Shown here one piece after another: positions 9,282 to 13,782 of a DNA stretch of 13,782 nucleotides. This DNA comes from Paraclostridium ghonii (GTDB lineage Bacteria > Bacillota > Clostridia > Peptostreptococcales > Peptostreptococcaceae). Each line of letters starts with the position of its first letter. The first letter of the stretch is position 1. Under the pieces are notes generated by a model. The model worked only from the letters and a program-made list of their open reading frames with translations, did not search any database and had not been told where the DNA came from. The stretch is from the NCBI RefSeq assembly GCF_023653455.1, contig NZ_JAKEDR010000087.1, forward strand, positions 1 through 13,782, given 5' to 3'. The position numbers and the translations under genes are program-made.

Positions 9282-9353
9282 ACTGGTTTTATATAAAAAT
9301 AAATAAGAAAAAATAGTAGTAATAATAGTAGGTGCTGTGTATAATGTGGATAA
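9282..9353 (+). other. oriC: Origin unwinding module (oriC2): A+T tract, DnaA-trios, DnaA boxes
   Basis: Read on the plus strand: an A+T-rich tract at about 9282-9313; six in-phase trinucleotides TAG TAG TAA TAA TAG TAG (9314-9331); a GTGC spacer (9332-9335); then two directly abutting DnaA boxes, TGTGTATAA (9336-9344) and TGTGGATAA (9345-9353), both perfect to the reverse of TTATNCACA. Order and polarity match the DnaA-trio / basal unwinding element described for Bacillus subtilis, where DnaA spreads from the boxes onto single-stranded trios. In Clostridioides difficile unwinding has been mapped to the same dnaA-dnaN interval. That this is the functional opening site here is inference from sequence. 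Confidence 0.85.
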
Positions 9354-9366
9354 GTATCTCAATCAA
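9338..9366 (-). promoter_or_regulatory. Candidate dnaN promoter overlapping DnaA boxes
   Basis: Minus strand: TTGATT (9361-9366), exactly 17 nt, TATACA (9338-9343). Each hexamer matches the consensus at 4 of 6 positions. The spacer and -10 contain both abutting DnaA boxes (9336-9353), so bound DnaA would compete with RNA polymerase. It lies just downstream of the large hairpin that probably ends the dnaA transcript. Confidence 0.45.
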
Positions 9367-9373
9367 AATAAAT

Positions 9374-9414
9374 ACAAAGATATCAACATGTGTAAAAAAT
9401 GTTGATATCTTTGT
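9374..9414 (-). terminator. Large hairpin after dnaA: probable terminator, possibly an origin element
   Basis: A 16-bp perfect inverted repeat: ACAAAGATATCAACAT (9374-9389) and ATGTTGATATCTTTGT (9399-9414), with a 9-nt loop. On the minus strand it is followed by ATTTATTTTG, a broken T-run, which suits termination of dnaA transcripts about 90 bp past the stop codon. A one-mismatch DnaA box (TTTTACACA on the minus strand) covers most of the loop and the edge of the stem. It lies 20 bp from the paired DnaA boxes. Confidence 0.75.
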
Positions 9415-9457
9415 GTGTTTTTATTGAATAAATTGTATATATTTTATGAGAAAAAAA

Positions 9458-9488
9458 ATATGCACATTTAATTAAGGTTATATCCACA
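9458..9488 (+). promoter_or_regulatory. Two near-consensus DnaA boxes just downstream of dnaA
   Basis: ATATGCACA (9458-9466) and ATATCCACA (9480-9488) on the plus strand each differ from TTATNCACA only at the first base. They lie between the dnaA stop and the large hairpin and may be weaker DnaA sites. Confidence 0.45.
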
Positions 9489-9504
9489 TGTATATGTTTA
9501 TAAA

Positions 9505-10833
9505 CTAACCTTTTAAATCTAGTATTATTTTGTTTACTTTTTCTTTAAAATCTTCGTTATTCTCAATATCTTTAGAAATTTTATCATGAGCATGAATTAC
9601 AGTAGTATGATCTCTTCCTCCAAATTCTTCGCCTATCTTAGGCAAAGACAAATCTGTAAGCTCTCTTGATAAGTACATTGCAACTTGCCTTGGGTAAGAA
9701 ATAGATCTAGTTCTTTTTTTAGAATTAAAATCTTCCATTTTCAACGAAAATACAGATGAAACTTTTTCTTTTATTCTACCTACTGTTATTTCTTCGTGTT
9801 TAGAAGTAGATATAATATCTTTTAGAGCTTCAGAAGCTAATTCAAAAGATATTGTCCTATTAGTAAGAGAGCTATATGCAACTACTCTAGTAAGCGCTCC
9901 TTCTAATTCTCGTATATTAGACTTTATATTTTTTGCTATATATACAGTAACTTCATTAGGAACATCAATATCTTCCATTTGAGCTTTTTTTCTTAATATA
10001 GCCATTCTAGTTTCAAAATCTGGAGCTTGAATATCAGTTATAAGGCCCATTTCAAATCTTGAACGAAGTCTATCCTCTAGAGTAGGAATCTCCTTTGGAG
10101 GTCTATCACTAGATATGATTATCTGTTTATTAGCTTCATGTAGAGAGTTGAAAGTGTGGAAAAATTCTTCTTGAGTTCTTTCTTTTCCTGCTATAAATTG
10201 AATGTCGTCTATTAAAAGAACATCTACATTTCTATATTTATTTCTAAATTCTTCGTTTCTATCATCTTTTATAGAGTTGATAAGTTCGTTTGTAAATTTT
10301 TCAGATGATACGTAAACAACCTTTGGATCCTTTTTTTGTTCCATGATATGATGTCCTATTGCGTGCATAAGATGTGTTTTTCCAAGACCTACTCCCCCAT
10401 ATAAAAATAATGGGTTATAAGCTCTTGCTGGAGCTTCAGCTACAGCAACACAAGCTGCATGTGCAAAACGGTTACTATTTCCAATTACAAATGTATCGAA
10501 AGTATACTTAGGATTTAGATTAGGATAGTTCTTTTTTATTTTATTATCATCTTCTGATTTTTGGCCTTTATCTAAACCTTTAACCTCATCTTCGCTTAAA
10601 ACAAATTTGATGTTATATTTCTTCAAAGAAAGTTGATTTACAGAGCTTTCTATTAAATTTAAGTATCTATCTTCAAGTATTCCTTTGGTAAAGTCATTTG
10701 GAACTAATAGTATTAAAGTATTTAAGTGTATTTGTAATGGTTTTATTTGCTTAAAAAAAGCATTAAAACTTGGGGGTGACAACTCACCTTTGATAAGTTG
10801 TAGCGTTTTTTCCCATAAAGAAACTATATCCAT
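9505..10833 (-). CDS. dnaA: Chromosomal replication initiator DnaA
   Basis: The AAA+ initiator that binds DnaA boxes and opens the origin; 442 residues, normal for Firmicutes. Domain I is about residues 1-75, a charged variable linker (domain II) about 80-108, and the AAA+ domain about 110-335: Walker [10 protein letters not shown] (146-154), Walker B LLIDDIQ (206-212), an arginine finger in RSRF (257-260) and the sensor II arginine in GALTR (312-316). The C-terminal DNA-binding helix-turn-helix carries the signature [15 protein letters not shown] (405-419). The start ATG has GGAGG 9 nt upstream. Both flanks hold DnaA boxes, so autoregulation is likely. It is transcribed leftward away from the 572-bp region shared with the divergent rpmH. 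Confidence 0.98.
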   Translation of the reverse strand: MDIVSLWEKTLQLIKGELSPPSFNAFFKQIKPLQIHLNTLILLVPNDFTKGILEDRYLNLIESSVNQLSLKKYNIKFVLSEDEVKGLDKGQKSEDDNKIKKNYPNLNPKYTFDTFVIGNSNRFAHAACVAVAEAPARAYNPLFLYGGVGLGKTHLMHAIGHHIMEQKKDPKVVYVSSEKFTNELINSIKDDRNEEFRNKYRNVDVLLIDDIQFIAGKERTQEEFFHTFNSLHEANKQIIISSDRPPKEIPTLEDRLRSRFEMGLITDIQAPDFETRMAILRKKAQMEDIDVPNEVTVYIAKNIKSNIRELEGALTRVVAYSSLTNRTISFELASEALKDIISTSKHEEITVGRIKEKVSSVFSLKMEDFNSKKRTRSISYPRQVAMYLSRELTDLSLPKIGEEFGGRDHTTVIHAHDKISKDIENNEDFKEKVNKIILDLKG

Positions 10834-10928
10834 AATTTAAAACCTCCGAACGAAATAATTAACATTTTCCACAAAGTTATTAACAAATGTAGTATTTATT
10901 TAAAAATTATAAATTTATGCAAAAAAAA

Positions 10929-10949
10929 TATGGATAAACATGTGGATAA
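10929..10949 (-). promoter_or_regulatory. DnaA box pair near the dnaA start
   Basis: A perfect box TTATCCACA (10941-10949, minus) with a one-mismatch neighbour TTATCCATA (10929-10937, minus), same orientation and starts 12 bp apart. They lie about 100 bp upstream of the dnaA start codon and are suited to autoregulation or to origin complex assembly. Confidence 0.75.
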
Positions 10950-11077
10950 ATTGAAAAAGATAAAAAATAGCTAATAATTTATATAAATTATGAACAATAT
11001 GTATATAAAGTTATAAATAATATCAATAATAATATAAATATGGTTTATAACTTGATTATTATCTTTTACATAATAAG

Positions 11078-11110
11078 TTATGCACATTTTTATCCACAAC
11101 TTGTGAATAA
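11078..11110. promoter_or_regulatory. Cluster of three perfect DnaA boxes with 12-bp phasing
   Basis: TTATGCACA (11078-11086, plus), TTATCCACA (11090-11098, plus) and TTATTCACA (11102-11110, minus). Starts are exactly 12 bp apart with 3-bp gaps, and the third box is inverted. All match TTATNCACA fully. This is the densest DnaA-box cluster in the window. Confidence 0.88.
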
Positions 11111-11157
11111 AGTTTATATGTTAATAATATTTATGAACATTATCAACAGGTATATTT

Positions 11158-11186
11158 ATAATAGCAGAATATATGGCAAACTTCAA
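11158..11186 (-). promoter_or_regulatory. Candidate dnaA promoter with extended -10
   Basis: Minus strand: TTGAAG (11181-11186), exactly 17 nt, TATTAT (11158-11163), with TGC directly before the -10 (extended -10 pattern). The start would be near 11151, giving a dnaA leader of roughly 320 nt that runs through the three phased DnaA boxes. In such A+T-rich DNA other weak matches exist, so this is only the best-looking candidate. Confidence 0.42.
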
Positions 11187-11201
11187 TAATTTATGTACAA
11201 A

Positions 11202-11210
11202 TTATCCACA
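11202..11210 (+). promoter_or_regulatory. Isolated perfect DnaA box upstream of the candidate dnaA promoter
   Basis: TTATCCACA on the plus strand, 15 bp upstream of the -35 of the candidate dnaA promoter and about 90 bp before the rpmH -35. Confidence 0.8.
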
Positions 11211-11297
11211 TATTTAACGACTTGTTGATAAAAATGTCAACAAAATCAACTATGCTTTTTTACCATGAAATCTTGACAAAACAACCACAAAAATACG

Positions 11298-11326
11298 TTG
11301 ACAATCAGCCTAAAAGGATTTATAAT
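11298..11326 (+). promoter_or_regulatory. Perfect-consensus sigma-A promoter of rpmH-rnpA
   Basis: TTGACA (11298-11303), exactly 17 nt, TATAAT (11321-11326): identical to the sigma-A consensus in both hexamers and spacing. Transcription should start near 11332, leaving a leader of about 74 nt before rpmH. A second TTGACA lies 25 bp upstream (11273-11278) without a matching -10. Confidence 0.92.
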
Positions 11327-11405
11327 TGTACGTGTTATGCTTACTTTGAGGGTAAAGTTATTACTTTTATAAACGGAAAATTAATCTTGAAAGGCGGTGC
11401 AAAAA

Positions 11406-11540
11406 ATGAAAAGAACTTATCAGCCAAAGAAAAGACAAAGAAAAAAAGAACATGGATTTAGAAAGAGAATGAAAAATTCTAACGGAAAAAATGTTCTAAA
11501 AAGAAGAAGAGCTAAAGGAAGAAAAAGATTAACTCATTAA
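11406..11540 (+). CDS. rpmH: 50S ribosomal protein L34
   Basis: A 44-residue, very basic protein of the large ribosomal subunit. It begins [20 protein letters not shown] and ends KGRKRLTH, with the family's typical alternation of K and R and the standard length, so identification is firm although the frame is short. The ATG is preceded by AAAGGCGGTG (11391-11400), one base off the ideal AAAGGAGGTG, with a 5-nt gap. The promoter upstream is a perfect sigma-A consensus, as expected for an abundant ribosomal protein. A hairpin with a T-run just after the stop probably trims the amount of transcript that continues into rnpA. Confidence 0.97.
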   Translation: MKRTYQPKKRQRKKEHGFRKRMKNSNGKNVLKRRRAKGRKRLTH

Positions 11541-11549
11541 TTTTTTTAT

Positions 11550-11577
11550 AAAAGGCTGCTGAAAAGTAGCCTTTTTG
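11550..11577 (+). terminator. Hairpin with T-run between rpmH and rnpA (terminator or attenuator)
   Basis: An 11-bp stem with one G-U pair: AAAAGGCTGCT (11550-11560) and AGTAGCCTTTT (11565-11575), closed by a GAAA tetraloop and ending in five T. It is 10 bp after rpmH and about 46 bp before rnpA. No separate strong promoter for rnpA is evident, so partial read-through is likely. Confidence 0.8.
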
Positions 11578-11622
11578 TGTAAAAAATTATAAATATAAGC
11601 TGTGTTTATAGGAGGATTTAGT

Positions 11623-11970
11623 ATGGATTTCAAGAATACTAAAGGTATAAAAAAAGACTCTGATTTTAGAAAAGTATACAAACACGGCAAATCTTTTGCA
11701 AATAAATATTTAGTAATGTATATACTGGATAATAAATCAGACTTTAATAGAGTAGGATTTTCTGTTTCTAAAAAGGTTGGAAAAGCCAATGTTAGAAATA
11801 AGGTTAGAAGAAGAATAAGAGAAAGTTTTAGGCTAAACTGTGATGAGCACATAAAAGATGGATATGATTTAGTGTTCATAGCTAGGGTAGCCAGTAAAGA
11901 TGCTGAGTATAATGAAATAGAGAAATCGGTTAATAATTTAGTTAAAAAGTCTAAACTATTAAAAGGATAA
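11623..11970 (+). CDS. rnpA: Ribonuclease P protein component
   Basis: The basic protein subunit of RNase P, which matures tRNA 5' ends together with the RnpB RNA (not in this window). It has 115 residues, the usual size. The conserved RNA-binding stretch [20 protein letters not shown] (46-65) contains the RNR-type signature [10 protein letters not shown] (59-68). A longer frame would begin at a GTG at 11602, but AGGAGG (11610-11615) lies 7 nt before the ATG at 11623, which is therefore the start. rpmH precedes it, as in almost all bacteria, with an attenuator-like hairpin between; yidD follows after 20 bp. Confidence 0.96.
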   Translation: MDFKNTKGIKKDSDFRKVYKHGKSFANKYLVMYILDNKSDFNRVGFSVSKKVGKANVRNKVRRRIRESFRLNCDEHIKDGYDLVFIARVASKDAEYNEIEKSVNNLVKKSKLLKG

Positions 11971-11990
11971 TAAGGATATGGGGGATTAAG

Positions 11991-12242
11991 TTGAAGCGAT
12001 TATATAACTCATTAAATAATATAAATTATTATTTAACTAAAGTTTTTATATATATAGTAAAATTTTATCAAAAGCACATATCTCCTTTAAAAGGACCTAC
12101 GTGTAGATTTTATCCAACTTGTTCTCAGTATACGATAGAAGCTTTAAAAAAATATGGTGCACTAAAAGGATCTTACTTAGCTATAAGAAGAATATTAAAG
12201 TGTCACCCTTTCCATCCTGGAGGATATGATCCTCTAAAGTAA
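11991..12242 (+). CDS. yidD: Membrane protein insertion efficiency factor YidD
   Basis: An 83-residue protein of the YidD family, membrane-associated and thought to assist insertion of membrane proteins through YidC. The cysteine motifs that define the family are present: [15 protein letters not shown] (38-52) and [11 protein letters not shown] (71-81). The N-terminus is about 15 residues longer than many homologues. A TTG start (11991-11993) is used because no ATG is available before the conserved part, and GGGGA lies 5 nt upstream; that Shine-Dalgarno is weaker than its neighbours'. An ATG at 11978 reads only ATG GGG GAT TAA and cannot be the start. It is placed between rnpA and yidC, the classic order. 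Confidence 0.92.
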   Translation: MKRLYNSLNNINYYLTKVFIYIVKFYQKHISPLKGPTCRFYPTCSQYTIEALKKYGALKGSYLAIRRILKCHPFHPGGYDPLK

Positions 12243-12287
12243 TTATGTTATAAAGTAAAGACAAAGACACTTTAGGAGGTATTAGAA

Positions 12288-12995
12288 TTGAATTTAATCA
12301 GTAACTTTTTAGGTCAAATTCTTAAATTTATACTAGATTTTGGAATTGAATATGGATGGGCTATTATTTTATTTACTATAGTTGTAAAAGTAATATTATT
12401 ACCATTAACTATAAAACAAACCAAATCTATGAAGGCTATGCAAGATATTCAGCCAAAAATAAAAGAAATACAAGAGAAATATAAAAGTAAACCAGAAAAA
12501 CAAAACCAAGAAATAATGAAAGTTTACCAAGAGGCTAAAATAAATCCTATGTCAGGATGTTTACCTTTATTAGTACAATTTCCTATATTAATAGGTCTTT
12601 ATAATGTATTAAGAAATCCAGTTACATACCATGTTTTTGAAAACGAAGCTGCAAGAAAAGCTGCAGATACAGGGTTTTTATGGATGACGTCTTTATCATC
12701 ACCAGATAAAACATTAATAATAGCTATTTTGGCTGGTGTGACAACGTTTATAACACAAACGTTAACTATGCCAAAAGATCAACAACAAGGATCTATGAAA
12801 TTTATGACATATTTTATGTCAGCTATGATGTTCTGGTGGGGAATAAGTTTCCCAGCAGGTCTTGCACTATACTGGACAGTAAGTAACTTATTCCAATTAG
12901 CTCAATACTACTTAATAATGAATCCATTAAAAGCTAAGCTTGCTAATTCTGGGGAGGGTGTAGTAGATGAAACAAAGCCTAGAAATAAAAAGTAA
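12288..12995 (+). CDS. yidC: Membrane protein insertase YidC (Oxa1/SpoIIIJ family)
   Basis: A 235-residue polytopic insertase that places proteins into the cytoplasmic membrane alone or with SecYEG. Hydrophobic segments lie at about residues 22-42, 88-108, 142-159 and 170-211 (the last containing two crossings), i.e. five crossings. The cytoplasmic hairpin (about 43-85) is rich in K, Q and E. The groove residue, normally arginine in the first core helix, is lysine here (Lys34 in IVVKVILLPL). There is no lipobox cysteine near the N-terminus, unlike SpoIIIJ of Bacillus. It starts at TTG (12288-12290): AGGAGG lies 8 nt upstream and no earlier start fits. The last 29 bp overlap jag in another frame, and the tail is basic (PRNKK). 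Confidence 0.95.
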   Translation: MNLISNFLGQILKFILDFGIEYGWAIILFTIVVKVILLPLTIKQTKSMKAMQDIQPKIKEIQEKYKSKPEKQNQEIMKVYQEAKINPMSGCLPLLVQFPILIGLYNVLRNPVTYHVFENEAARKAADTGFLWMTSLSSPDKTLIIAILAGVTTFITQTLTMPKDQQQGSMKFMTYFMSAMMFWWGISFPAGLALYWTVSNLFQLAQYYLIMNPLKAKLANSGEGVVDETKPRNKK

Positions 12996-13659
12996 AAATA
13001 TTGATATTGCGATATCACAAGCTTTAGGACAATTAAGAGTAAATAGAGAAGACATAGAAGTAAAGGTTATAAAAGAACCTATAAAAGGTTTCCTAGGACT
13101 AATAGGAAATAAAGATGGAATTTTTAAAATAACCGTTAAAGAAAAAATAGAAGCTATGAAAAAACAAGAATCAATAAAAGAAGATATAACTAGTGAAGAA
13201 GAAACATTAAAAGAGTGTGATGTAGTTAAGGATTTTTTACTAAACATAGTAAAGAATCTAAACATGGATATTGAAGTGAATGTTAATCAAGAAAAAAATG
13301 TTGTTAAGGTTAACTTAACAGGTAAAGATGCATCATGCTTAATTGGTAGAAGAGGGGAAACTCTAGATTCTATACAATTTTTAGCAGGACTAGCATTAAA
13401 TAAAATTAAAAAAGATTCTCACTTCAAGGTTCTTATAGACATAGAAAATTATAGGTCTAAAAGAGAAGAGTCTTTAATAAGATATGCAAATAAGGTAGCT
13501 AGAGAAGTAGCTAAAACAAGAAGAACTAAAAAGTTAGATTATATGAATCCATATGAGAGAAGAATAATTCACTCAACTCTTCAAAATGATAAGTTTGTAA
13601 AAACTTACAGTGAAGGTGTAGATCCATATAGAAGACTTGTGATAGAGTATAAAAAATAG
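12967..13659 (+). CDS. jag: Jag / KhpB RNA-binding protein (SpoIIIJ-associated)
   Basis: A 230-residue protein with the complete three-part layout of the family: a Jag-N domain (about 1-57, with the KGFLGLIG motif at 40-47), a charged linker (about 58-85), a KH domain (about 88-160) with the nucleic-acid-binding loop IGRRGETLD (126-134), and an R3H domain (about 163-230) with NPYERRIIH (194-202). In other Firmicutes it binds RNA, partners KhpA and affects cell division and envelope growth; the role here is inferred. The ATG is 29 bp inside yidC, with GGGGAGGG upstream in the yidC coding sequence, so translation is probably coupled. It is the last gene of the operon, with a terminator about 10 bp later. 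Confidence 0.95.
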   Translation: MKQSLEIKSKNIDIAISQALGQLRVNREDIEVKVIKEPIKGFLGLIGNKDGIFKITVKEKIEAMKKQESIKEDITSEEETLKECDVVKDFLLNIVKNLNMDIEVNVNQEKNVVKVNLTGKDASCLIGRRGETLDSIQFLAGLALNKIKKDSHFKVLIDIENYRSKREESLIRYANKVAREVAKTRRTKKLDYMNPYERRIIHSTLQNDKFVKTYSEGVDPYRRLVIEYKK

Positions 13660-13668
13660 AAATAAAAC

Positions 13669-13701
13669 AAACCTCCTAAGTATATAGGGGGTTTTATTTT
13701 T
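13669..13701 (+). terminator. Terminator of the rpmH-rnpA-yidD-yidC-jag operon
   Basis: A 10-bp stem with one G-U pair: AAACCTCCTA (13669-13678) and TAGGGGGTTT (13685-13694), 6-nt loop, followed by TATTTTTG. It lies 9 bp after the jag stop codon. Confidence 0.88.
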
Positions 13702-13782
13702 GACATAATTTTTATATACTAGTTAGATTGCGGAAATCATTTAAGTCTATGTAAGGTTACGCTCATATCCGCACTCTTATTT
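13700..13782 (+). other. Unassigned right end with inverted repeat; possible promoter and leader
   Basis: No coding frame is recognisable in the last 80 bp. TTGACA (13700-13705) overlaps the end of the jag terminator T-run; 18 nt later is TAGATT (13724-13729), a poor -10. Then TGCGGA (13729-13734) and TCCGCA are a perfect 6-bp inverted repeat, about 35 nt apart, in a segment with more G and C than its surroundings. In related genomes mnmE (trmE) follows jag, so this may be its promoter and leader, but the window ends before any start codon. Confidence 0.3.

Larger units (their letters stand above)
10834..11405. other. oriC: oriC1: gene-free DnaA-box region between dnaA and rpmH
   Basis: A 572-bp stretch without a credible gene, very A+T-rich, between divergent dnaA and rpmH. 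It contains five perfect DnaA boxes (TTATNCACA): 10941-10949 minus, 11078-11086 plus, 11090-11098 plus, 11102-11110 minus and 11202-11210 plus. It also has several one-mismatch sites, including 10865-10873 (TTTTCCACA), 10929-10937 (reverse of TTATCCATA), 11131-11139 (TTATGAACA), 11140-11148 (TTATCAACA) and 11191-11199 (TTATGTACA). A short inverted repeat TTGTTGA / TCAACAA lies at 11222-11243. The right end carries the rpmH promoter. With the dnaA-dnaN interval it forms a bipartite origin, as known in Bacillus and Clostridioides. Confidence 0.88.

Noticed and set aside
11222..11243. TTGTTGA / TCAACAA inverted repeat considered as a Spo0A-box or operator site in oriC1
   Set aside because: The motif lacks the TGTCGAA core expected of a Spo0A box, and short inverted repeats are frequent in such A+T-rich DNA; kept only as a note in the oriC1 entry.
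11273..11278. Second TTGACA upstream of the rpmH promoter as a tandem promoter
   Set aside because: At 16-18 nt downstream there is no -10-like hexamer.
11222..11461. 79-codon plus-strand open frame spanning the rpmH promoter and first third of rpmH
   Set aside because: It runs through a perfect-consensus promoter, overlaps rpmH in another frame, has no Shine-Dalgarno and resembles no protein; rpmH at 11406-11540 explains the region.
11529..11879. 116-codon minus-strand open frame across rnpA
   Set aside because: Antisense shadow of rnpA, a well-recognised gene; low-complexity L/S/F-rich translation with no start signal.
12927..13265. 112-codon minus-strand open frame across the yidC-jag junction
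   Set aside because: Antisense shadow of jag; no Shine-Dalgarno or recognisable domain.

Overview
The window is a low-GC Firmicute chromosomal replication origin with its flanking housekeeping genes. Three things point to the clostridial family Peptostreptococcaceae (a Clostridioides, Paraclostridium or Romboutsia type): the strong A+T bias with AGA/ATA/TTA-rich codon use, the rpmH-rnpA-yidD-yidC-jag / dnaA-dnaN-yaaA-recF-gyrB-gyrA order, and a sigB cluster directly after gyrA followed by an rRNA operon leader. The family call rests on recalled gene order and protein similarity, not on a search; genus and species cannot be fixed here.

Layout. Positions 1-185 (minus strand) hold the promoter and pre-16S leader of an rRNA operon whose 16S gene lies just outside the window. 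220-2269 (minus) is a tightly packed stress operon: a YtxH-like protein, a DUF948/YtxG-like protein, anti-anti-sigma RsbV, anti-sigma kinase RsbW and SigB. 2321-2353 is the terminator of gyrA. 2345-8028 (minus) is yaaA-recF-gyrB-gyrA. 8121-8145 is the dnaN terminator, and dnaN (8155-9264) and dnaA (9505-10833) follow on the same strand. 10834-11405 is a 572-bp gene-free region with clustered DnaA boxes. From 11406 rightward the genes are on the plus strand: rpmH (44 codons), rnpA, yidD, yidC and jag, ending in a terminator at about 13669. The last 80 bp hold no recognisable gene but contain an inverted repeat.

The genes diverge from the origin, so all are co-oriented with replication forks leaving it. 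The origin looks bipartite. One DnaA-box cluster lies upstream of dnaA. The second lies between dnaA and dnaN and has a textbook unwinding module: two abutting DnaA boxes, a short GC-containing spacer, six DnaA-trio repeats, an A+T-rich tract, and another perfect DnaA box between the Shine-Dalgarno and start codon of dnaN. DnaA, the sliding clamp, RecF and gyrase are thus next to the site where they act. The rightward operon makes ribosomal protein L34, the RNase P protein, and the YidD/YidC membrane-insertion pair with the RNA-binding protein Jag.

I see no unknown system, phage, IS, CRISPR or transferred island. The points that most merit a second look are regulatory: DnaA-box phasing and overlap with promoters, ytx-type stress genes inside the sigB operon, an rRNA promoter directly behind sigB with no clear terminator, and the unexplained right-end element. 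Several genes use TTG or GTG starts, and some start positions given here are corrected from the longest open frame.
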